Positions 9,430-15,851 of a stretch of 16,097 nt of DNA are shown here, one piece after another. The stretch is from Vulcanimicrobiota bacterium (GTDB lineage Bacteria; Vulcanimicrobiota; Vulcanimicrobiia; Vulcanimicrobiales; Vulcanimicrobiaceae), in assembly GCA_019247395.1 (NCBI GenBank), contig JAFAOZ010000040.1, forward strand, positions 1-16,097, given 5' to 3'. Position 1 is the first letter of the stretch. Each line of letters starts with the position of its first letter. The translations under genes and the position numbers were made by a program. Under the pieces are notes generated by a model. It saw nothing but the letters and a program-made list of their open reading frames with translations. It ran no database searches and was not told where the DNA came from.

Positions 9430-9746
9430 GGTGTTGCCGCCTTCACAATAATCGTGCCTTTCATGAATGGATGCAGCTCGCAGAAATATGTGTAAGTGCC
9501 CAATTTGGCAAAGACGTGGTTCCAGCGCCCGTTGGTATCGAGACCTTTCGAGTCGAAGCTGCCGTCGGTGGCGGTAACGGTGTGGGCGTCATCGTCGTCG
9601 TTGGTAAACGTTACGGTCTGCCCCGCGGTAATCGTCAGGGTTTTGGGAGAAAAGGCGTCATTTTTGATTTCGACGCTCGGCGGCGAAAGCCCGAGCGTTG
9701 CCGCCAGCAGCGCCGCCGCCGCAATACGGCTCAAATATTTGCTCAT
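9426..9746 (-). CDS. Exported cupredoxin (plastocyanin/amicyanin-like type 1 copper protein)
   Basis: A 106-residue small blue copper protein. A signal peptide (about 1-21, hydrophobic AAAALLAATLGL) precedes a single cupredoxin domain. The full type 1 copper ligand set is visible: His55 in DDAHTVTA, then Cys89, His92 and Met95 in FCELHPFM. These proteins carry electrons or bind copper in the periplasm or on the cell surface. It is the first gene of the unit cupredoxin - phosphoesterase - sigma - anti-sigma, overlapping the phosphoesterase by 4 bases. The 31-base gap to the upstream GH130 gene is the largest within this strand run, so a promoter may lie in the 3' end of that gene. An electron partner is not visible in the window. 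Confidence 0.93.
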   Translation of the reverse strand: MSKYLSRIAAAALLAATLGLSPPSVEIKNDAFSPKTLTITAGQTVTFTNDDDDAHTVTATDGSFDSKGLDTNGRWNHVFAKLGTYTYFCELHPFMKGTIIVKAATP

Positions 9747-9756
9747 GCCGTTGATA

Positions 9757-9771
9757 TGCCGCAGGGCGGCA
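9757..9771. repeat. Small perfect hairpin between the GH130 and cupredoxin genes
   Basis: TGCCGC - AGG - GCGGCA: a perfect 6-bp stem with a 3-base loop, 6 bases from the GH130 stop and 10 bases before the cupredoxin start. There is no T-run after it on the minus strand, so it is probably not a terminator. It could mark an mRNA processing or attenuation point separating the metabolic and the signalling halves of the gene run. Confidence 0.4.
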
Positions 9772-9777
9772 ACCGGT

Positions 9778-10812
9778 TTAGGGGGCCGCCGTCTCGAGCG
9801 TCAGCCTTCCGCAACCGATCTCGTAATCGGCCATACCGTAGTAGATGTCGAATTCGCGCTCGCCGCGCCGGTCGATTCCGGTCGGGAAGACGACGTGTCC
9901 AACCGCTCCGTGCAGCTCCGCGCCGGATTTTGGAACGAAGAGCGGCTCGGGCGAACGGTACACGATGCGCTCGATATGCCGCACGTCGTGAATGATGACG
10001 CCGGCGACGTAACGCAGCAGCGACGAACCCGACGGGTGCGCCAACTCGTCGACGCCGTGAATCACCGAAAGCCAACCTTCGGCGATGCGCACGGGCGGCG
10101 CACCGGCACCGACTTTGATCGTGCCCCAGTTCGCCGGCGGAAGCGTCAGCCGGTGCGACTGCGTCGCGATGCAGAGCGCGCCGGGATCCCGGCGCACCGA
10201 CGCAAGCGGCACGTACCCCACCGCGATGCCCTCACGCTCTTCCGGCGGCAGTGCCTTGATCTGCGCGATTGCTTCGTGCGGATCCCTCGCAAAGGCTCGT
10301 TGCGTCGGACGGTGATAGAATGCGAGCGACTCGACACCGTCGGGCGATAGACACGGCTCGGGAAAGAAGGCAGCATCTTTATCGGCAAAGGGTTCGTCGC
10401 TCCCCGCAAACTGCATCAGGCCAAGCCGATGCCATTGCAGGCCGTCTTCGGAAACGGCAACGGCGACTTCGGGACCGCGCGGCCCGAACGCGACGTACGC
10501 CATGACGTAGCGATCGATCGCCGCAATAAAGGTAACGCGTGGATCTTCGCAGCCGTATCCGTCGTCCCGGTCGCGCAGCTCGTACGGCGCTTCGGGCTCG
10601 AGTGCGAATCCATCGAACTCCAGCTCCATCGAGCCGTCGGGACGCTCGCGGCCACGAAACGAACCGATGCGCGACACATTACCGGGCGCAACCATGCGCG
10701 GGTAGAGCTGCAGCGTTCCATCCCGCAAGCGTGCACAGGCGGGATTGAGCATTCCCAGTTGCCCGAGCGTCGGGCCGGGTTTAAGGATGATACCGAGCCG
10801 CGTGAACTTCAA
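9778..10812 (-). CDS. GH130-family beta-mannoside phosphorylase or glycosidase
   Basis: A 344-residue five-bladed propeller enzyme of glycoside hydrolase family 130. Visible family motifs: MLNPACARL (21-29), CEDPRVT (88-94), DRYVMAYVAFGP (100-111), KDAAFFPEP (145-153), IKVGAGAPP (232-240), GWLSVIHGVD (246-255), VVFPTGI (307-313) and DIYYGMAD (322-329). Members phosphorolyse or hydrolyse beta-mannosides (mannosyl-glucose, mannobiose, N-glycan cores); phosphorylase versus hydrolase cannot be decided by eye. No signal peptide is seen, so it is cytoplasmic. The probable start is TTG 10812, with GAGAG 6 bases before it and 13 bases after the kbl stop. An ATG at 10875 would overlap kbl by 50 bases, and one at 10752 would cut off conserved N-terminal sequence. 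No transporter or other sugar gene is nearby. Confidence 0.85.
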   Translation of the reverse strand: MKFTRLGIILKPGPTLGQLGMLNPACARLRDGTLQLYPRMVAPGNVSRIGSFRGRERPDGSMELEFDGFALEPEAPYELRDRDDGYGCEDPRVTFIAAIDRYVMAYVAFGPRGPEVAVAVSEDGLQWHRLGLMQFAGSDEPFADKDAAFFPEPCLSPDGVESLAFYHRPTQRAFARDPHEAIAQIKALPPEEREGIAVGYVPLASVRRDPGALCIATQSHRLTLPPANWGTIKVGAGAPPVRIAEGWLSVIHGVDELAHPSGSSLLRYVAGVIIHDVRHIERIVYRSPEPLFVPKSGAELHGAVGHVVFPTGIDRRGEREFDIYYGMADYEIGCGRLTLETAAP

Positions 10813-10825
10813 GGAGCGCTCTCGT

Positions 10826-12016
10826 TTACAGCAGCCCGGTCTCCCGCCCGACGCGCTCGAACGCCGCAAGCGCACGATCCATTTCGTCCTGCGTTAGCGC
10901 CGCGCTGATCTGCACGCGAATGCGGGCCGTGCCTTCCGGCACCACCGGGTAACCGAAACCGGTCACGAAGACGCCGGTTTTCAGGAGCTTGTCGCTGACT
11001 GCGATCGCGCGCGCGGTTTCGCCGACGATGATCGGAACGATCGCGCTCTCGCTTTCGAGCGGCTTGTAACCGATCCGCTTCAGACCCTCGCGAAAATACT
11101 CGGTCTTCGCGCGCAAGTCGCGCACGAGTTCGGGATGCGCGTCGAGATACTCGATCGCTGCGAGCGAGCTGCACGCAACCGTTGCGGGCAAGGCGTTCGA
11201 GAAGAGCTGGGGGCGGGAGCGTTGGATCAACGTATCCACGAGCGCATGGCTGCCGGCAACGAATCCGCCGGCCGCGCCCCCGAGCGCTTTCCCCAGCGTT
11301 CCCGTTATCACGTCAACCTGACCCGTCAAACCGTAATGCTCGATCGTGCCGCGACCGGTCGCGCCCATGACGCCGGTACCGTGCGAATCGTCGACGACGA
11401 CTATTGCGTCGTACCGCCGTGCGAGCTCCACGATGTCCGGCAGCCTTGCAAGATCGCCCTCCATCGAGAAGACGCCGTCGGTAACGATCACGATCGGAAA
11501 GCAGCCGCCGACGCTCTCGAGCTTCTCCTTCAGCTGCGCCATGTCGCTGTGTTTGAAACGCTCGCGCCGTGCCTTCGATGCCAAACGAACGCCGTCGATG
11601 ATCGAGGCGTGATTGAGCTCGTCGGAGATAATCGCCGAACCTTCATCGCAGATCGTCGCGAAGAGTCCGGTGTTTGCATTCCAACACGCGACATATGAAA
11701 GCGCCGCCTCGGTGCCTAAAAACGAAGCGATGCGATCTTCGAGCACGCGATGGATGTCGAAGGTTCCGCAGATGAAGCGGACGGACGCGGTTCCGGCACC
11801 GTATTTATCGAGCCCGCGCTTGCCGGCTTCGACGACCTCCGGATTATCAGCGAGACCCAAATAGTTGTTGCTCGAGAGGACGATGACGTCCCCGGCTTCT
11901 TCCATATGCACTTCCGGCGCCATCGGCGTCGTCAGATGACGCAGGTGCTTGTAGGTTCCGGCCTTTTTGAGCGCGTCGAGGTCGGTCTGCAGCTTCGCTT
12001 CGAACGCTTGATTCAT
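10826..12016 (-). CDS. kbl: 2-amino-3-ketobutyrate coenzyme A ligase (glycine C-acetyltransferase)
   Basis: A PLP-dependent alpha-oxoamine synthase that cleaves 2-amino-3-oxobutyrate with CoA to glycine and acetyl-CoA, the second step of threonine catabolism. At 396 residues it matches the E. coli enzyme closely (398). Seen: YKHLRHLTTPM near the N-terminus, SSNNYLGLA (48-56), GTASVRFICGT (75-85), DELNHAS (132-138), VTDGVFSMEGD (178-188), VVDDSHGTG (207-215) and the PLP lysine in ITGTLGKALGG (Lys243). The ATG at 12016 overlaps the tdh stop (ATGA); longer frames reach back into tdh. Pairing with tdh distinguishes it from 8-amino-7-oxononanoate synthase (BioF) and from serine palmitoyltransferase. 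Confidence 0.97.
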   Translation of the reverse strand: MNQAFEAKLQTDLDALKKAGTYKHLRHLTTPMAPEVHMEEAGDVIVLSSNNYLGLADNPEVVEAGKRGLDKYGAGTASVRFICGTFDIHRVLEDRIASFLGTEAALSYVACWNANTGLFATICDEGSAIISDELNHASIIDGVRLASKARRERFKHSDMAQLKEKLESVGGCFPIVIVTDGVFSMEGDLARLPDIVELARRYDAIVVVDDSHGTGVMGATGRGTIEHYGLTGQVDVITGTLGKALGGAAGGFVAGSHALVDTLIQRSRPQLFSNALPATVACSSLAAIEYLDAHPELVRDLRAKTEYFREGLKRIGYKPLESESAIVPIIVGETARAIAVSDKLLKTGVFVTGFGYPVVPEGTARIRVQISAALTQDEMDRALAAFERVGRETGLL

Positions 12017-13074
12017 GGCTTGGCGATATCTCCTTTGAAGTCGAGCACGATCTTGACCGCTTCTCCTTTTTCCATGAGCGCAAAGGCTTCGTCGAACGCC
12101 GTGTACGGCAGCACGTGCGTGATCACCGTGCGGGGATCGACGCGTCCGCTCTTTACGAGCGCCTCCGCTTGATACCACGTCTCGAACATCCGGCGCCCAT
12201 TGATGCCGAGTACCGTGATACCTTTAAAGATGATACGGTCGGCCAAATCCAAGGTTACCGGCCGCGAGGGCAACCCCAGCAGCGCCGCCGTCGCGCCATT
12301 GCGAAGCACGCGTAAGCCGAGATCGATTGCAGCTGCGTTTCCCGACATCTCGAGCAAGACGTCCGCGCCGTTGCCGGCGGTTCGCCGCCGAATCTCATCC
12401 GCGATCCCGGGATCGCTCGAAAGAAACCCGGCGTCCGCGCCGAGCGTGCGTGCCAACTCCAAGCGTGCCGGATTGACGTCGATGGCGTAAATCGAAGTCG
12501 CACCAGCCGCGCGCGCGACGGCAACGGCGAGAAGGCCGATGGAACCGACGCCGCTCACCACGACGCTCTTCACGCTCACGCCGGCCGCCATCACGGTATG
12601 AACCGCATTGCCGAGCGGGTCGAAAATCGCAGCGCTGACGTCGGGTATATCGGCATCGAGCCGCCAGACGTTATTTTCCGGAATTGCAACGTATTGCGCG
12701 AAGGCGCCGTCGCGGTCGACCCCGATGATCTCCACATGTTCGCAAATGTGGGCTTGACCGGTCCGGCAGAGCAGACACGTCAGGTCCGCAATGTGACCTT
12801 CGGCCGAAACTCGCTCGCCGGCGCGAATGGAGCGCACCTCGGATCCGATCGCGGCTACGGTCCCCATAAACTCGTGTCCCACGACGATCGGCGGTTTGAT
12901 GCGTTGCTGCGCCCAGCCGTCCCACGCGTAGATATGATGATCGGTCCCGCAGAGTCCCGCCTTTTCGACCGCGATGAGGACGTCACCGGGCCCGACGGCC
13001 GGCACCGGAACGTCGGTCAACAGAAAACCCGGCGCGGGTTTCGGCTTTACGAGCGCCTTCATCGTCGCAGACAT
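12013..13074 (-). CDS. tdh: L-threonine 3-dehydrogenase
   Basis: Zinc-dependent medium-chain dehydrogenase that oxidises L-threonine with NAD+ to 2-amino-3-ketobutyrate, passed to Kbl. A 353-residue protein with catalytic-zinc motifs LCGTDHHIYAWDGW (Cys42) and VVGHEFMG (His67, Glu68), the nucleotide-binding motif SGVGSIG (174-180) and FDPLGNAVHT (151-160). GTD-HIY-WD-W is specific to Tdh among its relatives. Three of the four structural-zinc cysteines are present (Cys100, Cys103, Cys111); the first, Cys93 in E. coli, aligns with Asp97. The start at ATG 13074 is the first in frame; the Met at residue 5 (13062) is an alternative. Neither has a clear Shine-Dalgarno sequence. It is the first gene of this strand run and divergent from the DUF2254 gene. 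Confidence 0.96.
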   Translation of the reverse strand: MSATMKALVKPKPAPGFLLTDVPVPAVGPGDVLIAVEKAGLCGTDHHIYAWDGWAQQRIKPPIVVGHEFMGTVAAIGSEVRSIRAGERVSAEGHIADLTCLLCRTGQAHICEHVEIIGVDRDGAFAQYVAIPENNVWRLDADIPDVSAAIFDPLGNAVHTVMAAGVSVKSVVVSGVGSIGLLAVAVARAAGATSIYAIDVNPARLELARTLGADAGFLSSDPGIADEIRRRTAGNGADVLLEMSGNAAAIDLGLRVLRNGATAALLGLPSRPVTLDLADRIIFKGITVLGINGRRMFETWYQAEALVKSGRVDPRTVITHVLPYTAFDEAFALMEKGEAVKIVLDFKGDIAKP

Positions 13075-13105
13075 GAGGGCGCGGTAATTTCACGCAGCTC
13101 TCGCG

Positions 13106-13128
13106 AAAACCCGCTCTCCGGGTCTTTT
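13106..13128. terminator. Compact palindromic hairpin in the tdh / DUF2254 intergenic region
   Basis: AAAACCCG - CTCTC - CGGGT C TTTT: a short GC stem (CCCG/CGGG plus one A-T) flanked by A's and followed by T's, so it reads terminator-like on both strands. The core stem is only 5 bp and it lies in the leaders of both divergent genes rather than after any gene, so it may be an attenuator or chance. The rest of the 79-base gap (13075-13153) shows no clear promoter. Confidence 0.3.
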
Positions 13129-13139
13129 ACCTGCCGGAT

Positions 13140-13145
13140 GGAAGG
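13140..13145 (+). promoter_or_regulatory. Ribosome binding site deciding the DUF2254 start
   Basis: GGAAGG ends 8 bases before ATG 13154, near-ideal spacing. It overlaps the alternative in-frame GTG at 13145, which therefore has no room for its own ribosome binding site. Confidence 0.6.
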
Positions 13146-13153
13146 TGAATGCA

Positions 13154-14383
13154 ATGCCGCGTTGGCTCATTCCAGCTGCGTATTTTTTTGTAAGCCTCGT
13201 CGGAGCAGAGCTCATTCCGCGGCTCGAGTTCGCGCTCATGCCGGCGTGGGGAAACGAGATTTCCGTGTCGACGGCACAGGCACTGCTCGGTGCGGCCAGT
13301 TCCGGAATGATGGCGTTCACGGCCATCGTTTTTTCGATCGGGTTCCTCTTCATCCAATATACTGCGACGGCGTTCTCCAAGCGTTTCATGGTGATGGCCG
13401 CACAGGGATCGCTGATGTTTCACGCGTTCGGACTCTTCGTCTCAACCTTTACGTTCGCGCTTGCGACGCTTGCATTCGTAAATCGTCAAGGCTCGAACTG
13501 GGTGCCGTTCGGCTCAATCCTTATCGTGGGCGTGCTCCTCGTACTCAGCGTCATCGTCATGGCTCTGCTGATGAATCAAGTCGCATCGCTGCGAATAACA
13601 CGCGTGCTTTCGTTCATCGGCGATCGCGGTCGTGCCGCGATCGAAGGCATGCCGGATAACGCCTCCGATAGAACCCCGGCGCAAATCGCTCTGGACGACA
13701 CGCTGCAGACTATCGTCTACTCGGGAAACCTCATGGTTCTGGCCGCAATCGACCGAGCCGCCTTGGTGCTGCTGGCGTGTAAATCCGGCACGACGATTCG
13801 ATTGGAGTACGCCATCGGCGATACCGTTTACCCGGACAGCGCGCTCGCGCGCGTCCACGGCACCGGTGCAAGAATCGACGAACCCGAACTGCTTCGGGCA
13901 ATCCGGCTCGCACCCGAGAACCTTTTCGCAGGAGACGTTCGCTTTGCGCTGCGTCTCTTAGTCGACACCGCGATCATGGCACTCTCGCCCGCAGTCAACG
14001 ATCCCACGACCGCCGTCGAAGCGCTCGATGAGATCCTCGATCTCATGCTGCGCCTCGGGCGGCGCCGGCTGGACAGCGGATGCGTTTTCGACGAGTCCGG
14101 CGCATTACGCCTGATCTATCCGGCGCCGACGTGGAACGATTATCTTACGCTTGCGTTTGACGAAATTCGAAGCTACGGCGGCGAATCGGTCCAGGTCGTA
14201 CGCCGGATGCGCGCCGCGCTCGTACGCCTTGCCGGTGCACTGCGCGACGAAAGCCGCCGCGAGGCCGTCGTCGCCTATCACAATCGCCTGGACGCTGCCA
14301 TAAAACGTCTTGGACTCGATGAAGCAGGCACGGCGACGGCGCTCGGAATTGACCCACAGGGTCTCGGGCTGACGCGCGTTTGA
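13154..14383 (+). CDS. DUF2254 family predicted membrane protein
   Basis: A 409-residue protein with four N-terminal membrane segments (about 6-24, 46-66, 86-108, 118-140) and a soluble C-terminal part of about 260 residues. It contains the family hallmark at about 259-290 (FAGDVRFALRLLVD, then ALSPAVNDPTTAVEALD). DUF2254 (COG4325) proteins are widespread in bacteria and have no assigned function. The C-terminal domain also contains a beta-rich stretch (TTIRLEYAIGDTVYPDS) resembling a small ligand-binding or oligomerisation module. The ATG at 13154 is preferred over GTG 13145 because of the GGAAGG ribosome binding site. It is divergent from tdh and converges, with 3 bases between stops, on another membrane-protein gene. 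Regulation is not visible. Confidence 0.88.
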   Translation: MPRWLIPAAYFFVSLVGAELIPRLEFALMPAWGNEISVSTAQALLGAASSGMMAFTAIVFSIGFLFIQYTATAFSKRFMVMAAQGSLMFHAFGLFVSTFTFALATLAFVNRQGSNWVPFGSILIVGVLLVLSVIVMALLMNQVASLRITRVLSFIGDRGRAAIEGMPDNASDRTPAQIALDDTLQTIVYSGNLMVLAAIDRAALVLLACKSGTTIRLEYAIGDTVYPDSALARVHGTGARIDEPELLRAIRLAPENLFAGDVRFALRLLVDTAIMALSPAVNDPTTAVEALDEILDLMLRLGRRRLDSGCVFDESGALRLIYPAPTWNDYLTLAFDEIRSYGGESVQVVRRMRAALVRLAGALRDESRREAVVAYHNRLDAAIKRLGLDEAGTATALGIDPQGLGLTRV

Positions 14384-14386
14384 TCG

Positions 14387-15037
14387 TTACTTCAAGATAT
14401 TGATCGTTCTTGCGGCAACGATCGCGATTGTGATCAGCGATATGCTGCTTTGAACGATCATCAGCAACTTGGCGCGTCCGGTCATCGGCATTGCTTCGGT
14501 GGGACTGAACGCCGTCGACGTCGTGAAGCCAAGGAAGAGATAGTCGACGATTTCCGGGCCCCACCCAGGCGCAACGTGCTCCTCGTCCTCCATGGCCGGA
14601 AACACAAAATCGGGGTACTTCGCCTTGCCGCTGAGCCGTGCGTCCGGCCCGCCGCTGTCGATGAGCCAGTAGAGCAACGTGAAAATGAGGAAATTCCCTG
14701 ACCAGATGCCGATGGACGTGTAAAACAGCGGTACCGGTTCGAGCGTACCGGGATTTTCAACTAAATTGTACGCCGCAACCAACAGATTGAAGGCATTAAA
14801 AGCTAGAGCGGCGCCGACAGCCGCGAACTCCGATATCCGTTCGACGCGGCGCAAGACTGGCGTATCCCTTAAAACCGCAGCAACGAGCATCGGGGCAATC
14901 ATGCAGAATGCCGAAAAATATGCCACCCAATGGGGCAGGATTGCGTAACGCCGCGGTAAGAGCGCAATTAACGCGACGATTGCGAAGACAATGAGGATTG
15001 CTTGAAAGCGCGACGCGCTACGCTGGCTTAGCGGCAT
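14387..15037 (-). CDS. Polytopic membrane protein with a K+-channel-like pore-loop arrangement, function unknown
   Basis: A 216-residue protein with about five membrane helices (13-29, 38-57, 71-92, 107-125, 190-212). Between the last two helices lies DYLFLGFTTSTAFSPTEAMP (165-184), followed by MTGRAKLLMIVQSSISL. The order (helix, short pore-like helix, TT-rich turn, Pro, basic residue, inner helix) parallels two-helix-pore potassium channels and the DUF1345 family, but the TVGYGD selectivity filter is absent, with TSTAFS at the equivalent place. Between helix 4 and the loop is a hydrophilic stretch (about 127-160) rich in acidic residues. I do not recognise a named family with certainty and infer the channel resemblance from pattern only. 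The gene follows the DUF4239 gene by 10 bases, so the two are likely co-transcribed. Confidence 0.75.
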   Translation of the reverse strand: MPLSQRSASRFQAILIVFAIVALIALLPRRYAILPHWVAYFSAFCMIAPMLVAAVLRDTPVLRRVERISEFAAVGAALAFNAFNLLVAAYNLVENPGTLEPVPLFYTSIGIWSGNFLIFTLLYWLIDSGGPDARLSGKAKYPDFVFPAMEDEEHVAPGWGPEIVDYLFLGFTTSTAFSPTEAMPMTGRAKLLMIVQSSISLITIAIVAARTINILK

Positions 15038-15047
15038 CGCGCCACTG

Positions 15048-15803
15048 CTACGGCGACTGTTGCGGCGCGGCGTTCATCATCTGCTGCACGCGCTGCATGG
15101 ACGCCAAGTTCACTCGGATGAGGCCTCGCTGCGGTCGATCCAAATCGAGAATTAGACCGAAGACCAGGGCAATCATCGCAGCAAAAACTGCTTTAAAAAC
15201 GACTGCATGCCGCCGTTCCTTTCCGTAGCCGTACCCCATCATTCCCGCGGCGATGAGCGCAATCAGCAACAGCCAGACGATGACGACGTCGGGGATATGG
15301 TTGGTGAGAACCGTCCGTTCTTCGATGCTGAGGTTGATCGTATCGTTCACGGCCGCTACGAAAAGCGGAACCATGGTCGAATGCGGATCTTTACCAGCAG
15401 CGCGGATCGCGGCAGACCACATCTTTCGCTGAAGAGCTTCGGAGTCGCGATCGGCTTCGGCGCGCCGTTCCGGTGCGGCGTCCGCTCGCGCAAAATCAAG
15501 CCGCTCTTCGACATAGGCGCGCAGGTCGCTGCGAACGATGGCAGCGGTCTTTGCATCGAGCAGCTGCGTCCGGAGGAACGTCGTCGCGATCGCGTTCGCT
15601 TCACGCAAAAAGGTACCGCGCCGTGCATCGTAACGCCCGAGCGCCATGGAGAATGAGAACCCGACGAGCAGCGCGAGGAGCGAAAAGGCCGAGGCTTCCA
15701 ATAACCACGACGGGTCTTTGCCTTCCGGCACCGAGCCCGTGCGGTGCCCGAGTTGAAAGCCGGCCTCGCTCAACGCAAAGATTGCGATGAACGAGGCCAG
15801 CAT
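15048..15803 (-). CDS. DUF4239 (bestrophin-like domain) membrane protein
   Basis: A 251-residue protein with helices at about 1-11, 37-55, 172-190 and 200-219. The conserved core is seen in FSFSMALGRYDARRGTFLRE and ANAIATTFLRTQLL (50-82), followed by AYVEERLDF; this is the hallmark of the DUF4239 bestrophin-like family. A charged cytoplasmic-type segment (about 83-165) separates the two helix pairs. Bestrophins are anion channels; transport activity has not been assigned to this bacterial group, so function is inferred only. The first standard start in frame is ATG 15803, but it truncates the first membrane helix. The 16 codons upstream, back to the TAG of the preceding gene, encode a plausible N-terminus (NFLDPIPTWVI) with no ATG, GTG or TTG. 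A rare ATC (15842-15840) or ATT start is possible. It is probably in an operon with the channel-like gene downstream. Confidence 0.85.
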   Translation of the reverse strand: MLASFIAIFALSEAGFQLGHRTGSVPEGKDPSWLLEASAFSLLALLVGFSFSMALGRYDARRGTFLREANAIATTFLRTQLLDAKTAAIVRSDLRAYVEERLDFARADAAPERRAEADRDSEALQRKMWSAAIRAAGKDPHSTMVPLFVAAVNDTINLSIEERTVLTNHIPDVVIVWLLLIALIAAGMMGYGYGKERRHAVVFKAVFAAMIALVFGLILDLDRPQRGLIRVNLASMQRVQQMMNAAPQQSP

Positions 15804-15851
15804 GATGACCCAAGTCGGAATCGGGTCGAGGAAATTGGTGATCGCTACAGC

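Noticed and set aside
12598..13659. Plus-strand frame of 353 residues spanning tdh and the DUF2254 gene
   Set aside because: Antisense to tdh and out of frame with the DUF2254 gene; both real genes are strongly supported by motifs.
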